Shown here: one piece after another, positions 33,180 through 40,237 of the stretch
How positions within the stretch are numbered: position 1 is the stretch's first letter
Layout of the letters: the number at the start of each line of letters is the position of its first letter
Origin: Sideroxydans sp.
GTDB taxonomy: Bacteria; Pseudomonadota; Gammaproteobacteria; Burkholderiales; Gallionellaceae
Assembly (NCBI GenBank): GCA_028707175.1
Contig: JAQTUV010000003.1
Location: forward strand, 62,001-126,000
Reading direction: 5' to 3'
DNA: 64,000 nucleotides
Program-made: the position numbers and the translations under genes
Notes under the pieces: model-generated
What the model was told of the DNA's origin: nothing
The model's database searches: none
What the model saw: the letters and a program-made list of their open reading frames with translations, nothing else

Positions 33180-33940
33180 GACCGGAAAGCCTCGCTTCGC
33201 TCGCCCTGCTAGGGCAGGGAAGCTTCCCTCTCGTCCTGAACGGACTCGTTCCTTTAATAACCCTCACGGCAGTCCCTCGCTTCGCTTCGGGCAAAGCAAA
33301 AAGCAGACTTCGCCTAAAGATTTTTCGTGCCTCAAAATTTTAGTCTCGCCTCTCAACCAACACGATAAAGCTGTGTAGGTTTTCGAGGGTGGGGCAAGCC
33401 CACTCGTGCCTTTTGCTTTGCCCGAAGCGAATGGGGATGAAGCTCCCATTCCGGGACTGCCAGGTCTTCGACCTCTCAAACAGAATCGGTAGCTGGGGCT
33501 ACCTAAATTTGCTGGGGCAAATTTTTCTATTTGATTCACCATCCTCAATCCCAAGGGGATTTCGGAGCTACGATATTCGACAAAGATTTTGACAATGAAG
33601 CCGTCAAAACTTTCTCTCAATCTCCGCCCAAAACTTCCTTCCGTTGGTCGTCGTTTCGGTTCCCGTCAGAGAATAATCTTACTCATTCTTCGTAAGCTTA
33701 TTCATCTGACCAGACTTAAATCCATGACGATAAATCCGTCCTGAATTTAAGTCTGCCCCTCCAAAAGCCTGACAAGAAGCCGTCAGACCTTTGCGGGTTC
33801 CCTCACTAGAATATTCCCACGTTGGTCAATTCTTGCGTGAGAGTAAATCTATAAAACTATCCTCGCGTTGGTCAATCACTCGCGTTAGAAACACATCTCA
33901 AAAGTCCACACATCCACCAACAAAACTCGTTGGTGTTGTC
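33180..33940. other. Hairpin-rich noncoding region, candidate transfer origin or structured RNA
   Basis: No convincing gene. Hairpins seen include GCCCT-GCT-AGGGC (near 33204), AGGTC-TTC-GACCT (near 33463), GGTAGC-TGGG-GCTACC (near 33488), AAATTTGC-TGGG-GCAAATTT (near 33504), a 17-pair stem at 33665-33710 (GTCAGA/TCTGAC, GAATAA/TTATTC, CTTAC/GTAAG), a perfect ten-pair stem AGACTTAAAT/ATTTAAGTCT at 33712-33754 with a small inner stem GACG/CGTC, and CACCAAC/GTTGGTG at 33916-33936. It lies between the relaxase and coupling-protein genes, where an oriT is often found. Confidence 0.6.
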
Positions 33941-34101
33941 TTCAAAGAATCTGTCCGGTGAGGGCTATACCAGCCAGTAAATATACAAGCTAGTTTGGCT
34001 AGGAAGAGGGCTAATCTTTGTTGGGAAATTCCCGTGAGGGTGCAACTAGCAAAGCGGTGAATGTGATTCGACTTAGATTAAAACTCCAAGGTCAATAGAA
34101 A

Positions 34102-34370
34102 GCCGTTTCACGGCAACTGCCACTTAGAAGCCAACCCAGCCGTTACACGGCAATGCCAAGAAACCGACCCATTCGCTTCGCGAAAAATCCACTAGACCCC
34201 AACCCACCCCCTACGGGGAACTGCCACTAAAACCAACCCAGTCGCTCTCGCGACAACTGCCACTCAGACCCCAACCCAGCCCCTTCGGGGCAAATCCACT
34301 AGACCCAAACCCAGTCGCATTCGCGACCAGTAATCCCCTTCGGGGCAATGCCACTCACCCCACGAAGTGG
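34102..34370. repeat. Periodic array of nine short stem-loops with conserved linkers
   Basis: Stems at 34102 (GCCGT-TTC-ACGGC), 34139 (GCCGT-TAC-ACGGC), 34172 (TTCGC-TTC-GCGAA), 34208 (CCCC-TAC-GGGG), 34241 (GTCGC-TCTC-GCGAC), 34279 (GCCCC-TTC-GGGGC), 34314 (GTCGC-ATTC-GCGAC), 34335 (CCCC-TTC-GGGG) and 34360 (CCAC-GAA-GTGG). Spacing is 33-38 nt for the first seven, 21-25 after that. Linkers keep TGCCACT or TCCACT, then AGACC and CAACCCA. Stem bases change on both sides together. None has a T-run. Confidence 0.75.
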
Positions 34371-34402
34371 ATGAAGAAATCTGCTTGGACGGGGCAATCT
34401 TA

Positions 34403-34426
34403 TTCGGGGTCAACAGTAAATAAATA
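34403..34426 (+). promoter_or_regulatory. 24-nt island motif, copy 5
   Basis: TTCGGGGTC-AA-CAGTAAATAAATA, 64 nt before the coupling-protein ATG at 34467. Together with 27 nt upstream it repeats the region of copy 2 with a single change. Confidence 0.75.
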
Positions 34427-34466
34427 TGGAGCCAATTCGGCGACTATTTCTAAAAGGAGCAGAACT

Positions 34467-36236
34467 ATGTTCGATTCAATTTCACTTGCGATACTTGCTG
34501 GGCTGATTAAAACCCAGACAAGTTTTTACTTAATGGGCTTGTTCGCTGGCTTTATCTTATTGGCACTAAACCAAGACAAAGAGAGCGAGAGGCGGGAGCT
34601 TTATTGGGGCATAGGCTTGTTCTGCCTGACTCCCTTGCTGGCTTACTTCGCAACCCCCTTTATGGCTGACCTTGCAGGGTATGAACACACCCCATTAAAG
34701 GAGCAATTGCTTTACTGGCTCTTATCCGTCATTGCGGGACTCGGAATCGTCTTTGCTTGGTTGAGGTGGGGAGTCCGCAAGCTGGACAAGTTCAAAGCTA
34801 AGGTGACGGTTAAGACCGATTTAGAGCGGAATCGTAAAACGGATGTCCGCGAAATCGAACATCACCTTCCAAAGAAAGTTCACGACTTTGATCCGCTGAA
34901 ATACATGGATAAGAAGCGAGGTGTTTTCCTTGGCCTCGACGAGAAAGAGCAACCAAGTTTCATCGAATTTGGCACGGGCAATTCAGCACCTCATATTCAA
35001 GTAATCGGCACGACCGGAGCGGGTAAAGGTGTGAGTCTTGGAGTTATGGGAAGCCAGTACCTTGAACGGCAAGAATCAGTCTTCATTTTCGATCCCAAGG
35101 ATGATGAATTTTTTCCAAGTGTCATGTATGCCTCAGCTAAACGACTTGGAAAGCCATACCATTTTGTGAACCTTAAACGACCAAATGGGGCTCAATTCAA
35201 CCTCTTTGAAGGTGCTACAAGTGAAGAAGCTTTTGAGCTATTTCAAGCAGGTCTAGGGCTGACCGATAAGGGCGATATTTCAGACTTCTACGGTATCGAC
35301 GACCGCAAGGCCGCAATCTCTACAGCTCAAAGGATGGCTGAAGGCAACCTCTCAATTGCAGAGGTTTATAACGACCTTGAGGCTGAATTCACCTCGAAGG
35401 ATTTCCAAGCAAAGAAGTTCGCTGGAAGGCTTGCCGAAATGGCAGCACTGCCCAGCATCAATGCGAAATCAGGTGAAGGAATCTCTTTGGCGAAAGTCGT
35501 AGAGGAAGGCGGATGTGTCTATGTAATCGGCTCCATGAGAAACGACATCGTGAAGACTGCTCAAAGGATGTTGCTCATTCGTCTTATCCAATTGGCTGAA
35601 CGAAGAGACCGCATGGGCGACGAAGAACTTCGCAAAATGTGCATCGTTTTGGACGAGGTGAAGTACCACATCTCAAGACCAGCACTGGAAGCACTCGGAG
35701 CATGCAGGGACAAAGGTGTCCACCTGATTCTGACCCACCAAAGCTTCGGCGATCTCAAAGATTGTCCTAAAGACTTGAATGCCGATGCAGTTGTTGATGC
35801 GGTCGTTGAAAACTGCAAAGTCAAAATCTGCTATCAGGTTATGAGTCCCGAAACGGCTGAATGGCTTGCGGCCATGAGCGGAACCATATTGGTCGACGAC
35901 GAGACCCGCACGGTGAACAAGAACATCGTTCAAGCTGAAACCGTCGATTCGGAAAGAAGGATCAGCCAGACAGAACGATTCTTCGTGGATGTGAATATGT
36001 TGCGAAACCTGCCGAAATCTTGTGCCGTGGTGTACGGGGACGGACTCGCTAAATTCGTGAGTATCCGCCCATTGAAGGTCAAGAAAGCTAGAGAGAGCAT
36101 CGAGGTCAAAACTGTTCAAGGGACAGTCTCTAAAACGGGACACGAATCAATCAACCTGGACGACGACGAAGCCACACCTTCAAGCGGATTTGGCACAACG
36201 AGCAACCAAGAAGCCAACCCAGTTTTGGATCTGTAA
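34467..36236 (+). CDS. VirD4/TraD/MobB-type coupling protein (conjugation ATPase)
   Basis: A 589-aa protein with three or four membrane helices in the first 100 residues. An ATPase domain follows: Walker A GTTGAGKG (181-188), FIFDPKDDEF (about 207-216), Walker B IVLDE (393-397) and a sensor segment ILTHQSFGDL. It would link the relaxase-DNA complex to a type IV secretion channel. The pairing with a MOBC-type relaxase is known from CloDF13 (MobB and MobC). The ATG at 34467 follows AAAAGGAGC. No channel genes are present, so a helper element would be needed. Confidence 0.85.
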   Translation: MFDSISLAILAGLIKTQTSFYLMGLFAGFILLALNQDKESERRELYWGIGLFCLTPLLAYFATPFMADLAGYEHTPLKEQLLYWLLSVIAGLGIVFAWLRWGVRKLDKFKAKVTVKTDLERNRKTDVREIEHHLPKKVHDFDPLKYMDKKRGVFLGLDEKEQPSFIEFGTGNSAPHIQVIGTTGAGKGVSLGVMGSQYLERQESVFIFDPKDDEFFPSVMYASAKRLGKPYHFVNLKRPNGAQFNLFEGATSEEAFELFQAGLGLTDKGDISDFYGIDDRKAAISTAQRMAEGNLSIAEVYNDLEAEFTSKDFQAKKFAGRLAEMAALPSINAKSGEGISLAKVVEEGGCVYVIGSMRNDIVKTAQRMLLIRLIQLAERRDRMGDEELRKMCIVLDEVKYHISRPALEALGACRDKGVHLILTHQSFGDLKDCPKDLNADAVVDAVVENCKVKICYQVMSPETAEWLAAMSGTILVDDETRTVNKNIVQAETVDSERRISQTERFFVDVNMLRNLPKSCAVVYGDGLAKFVSIRPLKVKKARESIEVKTVQGTVSKTGHESINLDDDEATPSSGFGTTSNQEANPVLDL

Positions 36237-36300
36237 GGACACCTAGACCAGCCAGACCAATAATCTGGCCGGACGGGTCTTACTACCAAAGGAGAAAGAC

Positions 36301-36522
36301 ATGACAAATACCGAACGACAAAGAAAGTGCATTGACGACAAAAAGGCTAAAGGGCTTGTAAGGGTGAGCTTTTGGCTCCCCCCTGAAGACAAAGCACGGA
36401 TTGATGCTTATTCCAAAGAGCGCGGTATGACTACCGCTGACTCAATTATGGAAATGTGTTCAGAGGCCGAGAAGATGAATCTATTGAGGGTTGAGACGAT
36501 TTATCGAATGGGACACTACTAA
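36301..36522 (+). CDS. Ribbon-helix-helix type regulator
   Basis: A 73-aa protein. VRVSFWLPPEDKARIDAYSK fits the strand plus helix of Arc/CopG/MetJ-fold DNA-binding proteins. AAAGGAG before the start; a terminator comes directly after the stop. It may repress the coupling-protein or mobilization transcripts, or control copy number. Confidence 0.7.
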   Translation: MTNTERQRKCIDDKKAKGLVRVSFWLPPEDKARIDAYSKERGMTTADSIMEMCSEAEKMNLLRVETIYRMGHY

Positions 36523-36525
36523 CAG

Positions 36526-36547
36526 AACCCGCTTTGGCGGGTTTTTT
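36526..36547 (+). terminator. Rho-independent terminator
   Basis: AACCCGC-TTTG-GCGGGTT followed by TTTT, 3 nt behind the RHH gene stop. Confidence 0.85.
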
Positions 36548-36561
36548 GGTACTCTGCGACG

Positions 36562-37041
36562 ATGAAACTTTTCAGCCTTATCTTCTCAATCTTGCTGGCA
36601 ACCTCAGCTACCGCCGAAACCCTATCAGGGCGGGTCGTGGGTGTGGCTGACGGCGACACTATCACCATCCTTGATAGTAGCAACACCCAACACAAAATCA
36701 GGCTTGCACAGATTGATGCTCCAGAAATCGGTCACGGCAAGAACAAGCCAGCTATGCCCTATGGCGAGAAGTCAAAGGCAGCCTTGGGAAATCTTGTTGA
36801 AAATCAAGTCGTCGAAGCTGAATGCCAGACCAAAGACCGATATGGTCGTGAAGTCTGTAAAATCCTTGTAAATGGCATGGATGTGAACCTTGAGCAGGTC
36901 AAAAACGGCATGGCATGGGTCTACACCAAATATGCCCGTGAGCAGACTTACTTCGAGGCAGAAGCTACAGCAAAAACAAAAAGAATTGGTCTATGGGCAG
37001 ATAGCGACCCCATAGCACCGTGGGAATTTAGGCATCGTTAA
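36562..37041 (+). CDS. Exported staphylococcal-nuclease-like endonuclease
   Basis: A 159-aa thermonuclease-fold protein with Sec signal (FSLIFSILLATSATA). Active-site motifs of the SNase family are present: GVADGDTITI (metal Asp), IRLAQIDAPEI (catalytic Arg and Asp), GEKSKAAL, KDRYGREVCKI (second Arg) and NGMAWVYTKY. Nucleases of this kind are common on plasmids and conjugative elements. It starts only 15 nt after a terminator, so it probably has its own promoter there or is weakly expressed. Confidence 0.88.
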   Translation: MKLFSLIFSILLATSATAETLSGRVVGVADGDTITILDSSNTQHKIRLAQIDAPEIGHGKNKPAMPYGEKSKAALGNLVENQVVEAECQTKDRYGREVCKILVNGMDVNLEQVKNGMAWVYTKYAREQTYFEAEATAKTKRIGLWADSDPIAPWEFRHR

Positions 37042-37062
37042 AGAATAAAAATTGGGGAAGAA

Positions 37063-38205
37063 ATGTCTGCATTAAATGACTTGTTGAACAGCTATCGCTC
37101 TGAATCTAAGACCCCGAGAGAAAAAGGCACTTACTTTGAGTTGCTGATTAAAGACTTCCTAAAACACGACCCGACATATTCCCCTGAATTCTCCGATGTC
37201 TGGACTTTTGCCGAATGGGCAAAGCTCCAAGGTGAAGACAACCGCGACACCGGAATTGACCTCGTTGCCAAACTTGCAGATGAAGAAGGCTTTTGTGCCA
37301 TTCAATGCAAGTTCTACGATGAGGACTACAAGATTCAGAAATCAGACCTCGATTCTTTCTTCACGGCATCTGGCAAAAAGGACTTCACTCGAAGGATCGT
37401 AGTCGATTCGACTCGCAGAGATTGGAGCGAGCATGCAGAGATAGCCATGATGGGGCAGTCAATCACGACTCTTCGTATTGGCTTGCATGAGCTAGAGAAC
37501 AGCCCGATTGATTGGAGTGTCTACAGCAAGAACAAAGTAGTCCTTAAAGCCAAGAAAACACTTCGACCACACCAAGTATCAGCTCACGATGCAGTTGTGA
37601 AAGGCTTGGCAACCGCTGACCGAGGCAAGCTGATAATGGCTTGCGGTACAGGTAAGACTTTCACAGGTCTAAAGCATGCAGAGACACTTGCAGGCCCCAA
37701 GAAACAGGTCTTATTCCTCGTTCCTTCGCTTTCCCTAATGTCTCAGACCATTAGTGAATGGACTGTTGAAACGACTACAGACCTTCGCTCATTCGCTGTT
37801 TGCTCAGATGCTCAAGTCGGCAAACGAAAGAATTCAGACGACCTTGGGGACATAAATGTCCACGACCTAGCTTACCCAGCGACGACAGATTCTAAAAAGC
37901 TGGCTCAAAAGATTGCACACCCACATGACGGAGAAATGACCGTCATTTTCAGTACCTACCAGTCGATTCAAGTCATTTCAGATGCTCAAAAGAAATACGG
38001 CTTACCTGCCTTTGACCTGATTATCTGTGACGAGGCACACCGTACAACTGGTGCAACCCTTGAAGGGGATGAAGAAAGCAACTTCGTCAAAATCCACGAC
38101 CAGAACTTCATTGCTGGTGCAAAGCGGATTTACATGACTGCTACACCTCGAATCTTCGGGGATGCTGTCAAATCTAAGGCAAAAGAAGTTGATGCAACCT
38201 TTTAG
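37063..38205 (+). pseudogene. Truncated nuclease-helicase, N-terminal part of a type ISP-like restriction enzyme
   Basis: 380 aa remain of a family that is usually well over 1000 aa. Residues 20-90 are an Mrr-like nuclease (GTYFELL E26, TGIDLV D66, IQCKF Q81/K83). A helicase domain begins with Walker A ACGTGKT (193-199), DEAH (323-326) and TATPR (359-363), and stops there. The second helicase domain, methyltransferase and target-recognition parts are missing, and the following DNA does not continue them. A functional short protein is unlikely but cannot be excluded, since the nuclease residues are intact. Confidence 0.75.
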
Positions 38206-38601
38206 AAGAATCGGAGAAGAGGCGATTCAGACCGCCGTGCAATTCTAAAAAATCGTCCGGCAAGTAAATATTCTTGCCGGACGGGTCAATCTTTGAAGGG
38301 CTGAAAAACCTTTAAGAGCATTGCCAGAAGTAGAGTTTTCAAACCTCGTTTTCGAGTCCCACTTTTTGTTTTTAAATCTTACCAAAGCCGTGTCAATTCA
38401 CCTTCATTCGTGCGAATGAAATAGGAAGGCAACCCCACGGGCTACGACTAAAAAAACCGTGGCTTCCTCTCTCTGTTCGTGCAGACCGCACCACTTTTTT
38501 TGTCTCCGACCTTCCTATTTCTTTCTATGCACTCCTGCGGTTGAGCTTTGCTCGACACGGCATGAAGAAGCAAGATTTAACAACCTAAAAAAGGAAACAA
38601 C
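38206..38601. other. Noncoding hairpin region behind the truncated gene
   Basis: Contains GTCCGGCAAG-TAAATATT-CTTGCCGGAC, a perfect ten-pair hairpin (38255-38282); TTCATTCG-TG-CGAATGAA (38403-38420); and AGGAAG...CCACGG / CCGTGG-CTTCCT (38423-38468). I see no gene. Confidence 0.65.
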
Positions 38602-39072
38602 ATGAACTCTCAAACAGAAAACACCACTTCCGCCAACGAACCAATCACAACCGACACTCACAAAAAAGCAAGTGTTGGTAAGACAAAAATGGAAACGATA
38701 AATGCACTGCAAGCCTTGAGAGGCTTAATGACTTTCAGCCAATTAGGAGCATTGGGCGAAGCTATGAGAGGCGAAGAAAAACAGTTCTTTTTCGACAAGA
38801 TTTGCGAAATGGCAGACACCTTCAACACTATGCCTAAAACATACGAGCAAGACGGCAAAGGGAAAGAGGCTATCGCTTATCTTCACTACTTCACAAGCGA
38901 TTGTGACTGGTATATCACCGAGAAGGACATGGAGCCGGAACAACTTCAAGCCTTCGGTTTGGCAAAGATTTGGGAACGAGAAATCGGATATATCTCAATC
39001 GTTGAACTCGTGGCTTGCGGTGCAGAACTCGACCTTTATTTCACCCCAACAGCTTTGAAAGACATCAAGTAA
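38602..39072 (+). CDS. DUF2958-like protein
   Basis: A 156-aa protein. The C-terminal half has the pattern of DUF2958 proteins: YFTSDCDWYITEKDMEPEQL, FGLAKIWEREIGYISIVEL and LDLYFTPTAL. These are frequent on plasmids and integrative elements and have no agreed function. The first 30 residues are polar and Thr-rich. AAAAAGGAAAC precedes the ATG. The stop touches the start of the next small gene (TAAATG). Confidence 0.65.
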   Translation: MNSQTENTTSANEPITTDTHKKASVGKTKMETINALQALRGLMTFSQLGALGEAMRGEEKQFFFDKICEMADTFNTMPKTYEQDGKGKEAIAYLHYFTSDCDWYITEKDMEPEQLQAFGLAKIWEREIGYISIVELVACGAELDLYFTPTALKDIK

Positions 39073-39150
39073 ATGATTTTCGCAACACTAGCACTAGGCA
39101 TCGTTTCACTACTCATCGCAAATCAAGCACACAAGGAACTCGCACAATGA
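39073..39150 (+). CDS. 25-residue membrane peptide
   Basis: Reads MIFATLALGIVSLLIANQAH plus five residues. One hydrophobic helix fills most of it. The start follows the previous stop directly and its TGA overlaps the next ATG (ATGA), so it sits in a translationally coupled chain, which is the main support for it being real. Confidence 0.5.
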   Translation: MIFATLALGIVSLLIANQAHKELAQ

Positions 39151-39350
39151 CCACACAGACCCAAGACCACGAGAACGGCACAAAAGCCAGCCAAACAGCG
39201 ACTCTTCTGCTCGACGACCTGCACCAGCTCTATAAGTCTGAGAATCAGGTTCCATCGGCTTATGCCTACGAGTTGATGACCGAGATGGGCAATATGAAGC
39301 AACGGCTCGACCGACTGGCCTTCGCCTTGCAACCAAGGGAAGAGGGCTAA
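39147..39350 (+). CDS. Small helical hypothetical protein
   Basis: A 67-aa soluble protein (MTTQTQDHENGTKASQTATL), helical in its second half. The ATGA overlap with the 25-residue peptide and a 2-nt gap to the next gene place it in the same operon. No family recognised. Confidence 0.6.
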   Translation: MTTQTQDHENGTKASQTATLLLDDLHQLYKSENQVPSAYAYELMTEMGNMKQRLDRLAFALQPREEG

Positions 39351-39352
39351 TC

Positions 39353-39529
39353 ATGGAAGCCTTTTTCTTAATCCTCGCTCTGATATTCGCTGCCTACCTC
39401 AACATCAAGTTTGGCGACAGCACCAGCACCGAGAGCGAAGAGCCACAGCCTGGATCATGTTATTGCGGACACCCCGCATGCACTGGGCCAATAAGTCCAT
39501 ACCACCGAGACACCTTCGAGGACGACTAA
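39353..39529 (+). CDS. 58-aa membrane protein with CXC and C motifs
   Basis: An N-terminal membrane helix (AFFLILALIFAAYLNI) is followed by an acidic linker and GSCYCGHPACTG, a cysteine group that may bind a metal. Starts 2 nt after the previous stop. No family recognised. A terminator follows 15 nt behind. Confidence 0.55.
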   Translation: MEAFFLILALIFAAYLNIKFGDSTSTESEEPQPGSCYCGHPACTGPISPYHRDTFEDD

Positions 39530-39544
39530 AACCTAAAAGACTAT

Positions 39545-39578
39545 GAACCCCTTTCTGCAAGGGTGGAGGGTTCTTTTT
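39545..39578 (+). terminator. Terminator containing a dispersed island repeat
   Basis: GAACCC/GGGTTC followed by five T. The loop region carries CCTTTCTGCAAGGGTGGAGG, which recurs inverted at 25936 and in altered form at 26131 and 31233. Confidence 0.7.
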
Positions 39579-39870
39579 AGCTTTGAAAGCTTTAGCAAGA
39601 ATCCTTTTCATGGATTTTTCTTCCCCCCAGTTTTTCTCCAAGACCTAAATTCCTTAGCAACACCTCACGCCAGAAACCAAAAGGCGACCATAAATTCCCG
39701 CCTTTGGCGGTCTATCACCGAGCTTGTTTATCCGTCACCTTTTGACCCCTACGGGGCAAGTTTCTGTCATTCGGTCTTGCCGGAATTTTTGCTCATGAAA
39801 CCGAGCAATCGTCTTTCCGAAAAAACTTGGCGAGGGGGGAAGAAAACCCCAAAACGAAAAGGAAAACATC

Positions 39871-39972
39871 ATGCAAAAGAGAAATTCAAATCAGATAAAC
39901 AACAACTTCAACACCCCCGAGCAGAAAGAAAGCCTTCAAACCCAATCTTTGGCAGCGCTCGTTGGCGCTTGA
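39871..39972 (+). CDS. Possible 33-aa peptide
   Basis: MQKRNSNQINNNFNTPEQKE then 13 residues. Preceded by AAAAGGAAAACATC, a fair ribosome site. Asn/Gln-rich, no membrane helix. Support is only the ribosome site and the neighbouring gene 24 nt on. Confidence 0.35.
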   Translation: MQKRNSNQINNNFNTPEQKESLQTQSLAALVGA

Positions 39973-39996
39973 TCTGAAACTGAAAAGGAGAAAGTC

Positions 39997-40173
39997 ATGT
40001 TCAACATATTTGAAAAAGCACAGATGGCAGTGATAGCAGTGTTAGGACTTATTGGATCAATCGCATCGGCTGGCTTAGTGCAATTAGTTTGTGGACTTGG
40101 AATCGTGCTGGCTTTGCTGTTGGAAGTGTTTGTTAAGACAAATTTGGTTCGTGCAGGGTATTACAACCGCTGA
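39997..40173 (+). CDS. 58-aa hydrophobic membrane protein
   Basis: Two closely spaced hydrophobic segments (MAVIAVLGLIGSIASAGLV and LVCGLGIVLALLLEVFV) with a short basic end (YYNR). AAAAGGAGAAAG before the ATG. Ends five bases before motif copy 6. Could be a holin-like or small pore protein by shape; not assigned. Confidence 0.6.
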   Translation: MFNIFEKAQMAVIAVLGLIGSIASAGLVQLVCGLGIVLALLLEVFVKTNLVRAGYYNR

Positions 40174-40178
40174 AATCG

Positions 40179-40202
40179 TTCGGGGTCGACAGTAAATAAA
40201 TA
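40179..40202 (+). promoter_or_regulatory. 24-nt island motif, copy 6
   Basis: TTCGGGGTC-GA-CAGTAAATAAATA, 59 nt before the ATG at 40238. Confidence 0.75.
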
Positions 40203-40237
40203 GCAGTACATATTTTTAATCAAAAGGAGCAGTAAAA

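Noticed and set aside
33052-33620. Open frames of 108 aa (+) and 118 aa (-) in the noncoding region
   Set aside because: They read through palindromes and repeats, have odd composition, no ribosome site and no protein signature. The open frames follow from the hairpins.
33960-34100. Group I or group II intron remnant
   Set aside because: I looked for a domain V type hairpin and a group I core and found neither, nor any reverse transcriptase or homing endonuclease gene.
34102-34370. CRISPR array
   Set aside because: The repeated part is the linker of about 20 nt, and the variable part is a self-complementary stem, not a spacer. No cas genes are near.
39543-39977. 144-aa open frame over the terminator at 39545
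   Set aside because: It begins inside a terminator hairpin, has no ribosome site and low-complexity sequence. Only the 33-aa frame at 39871 has a fair ribosome site.
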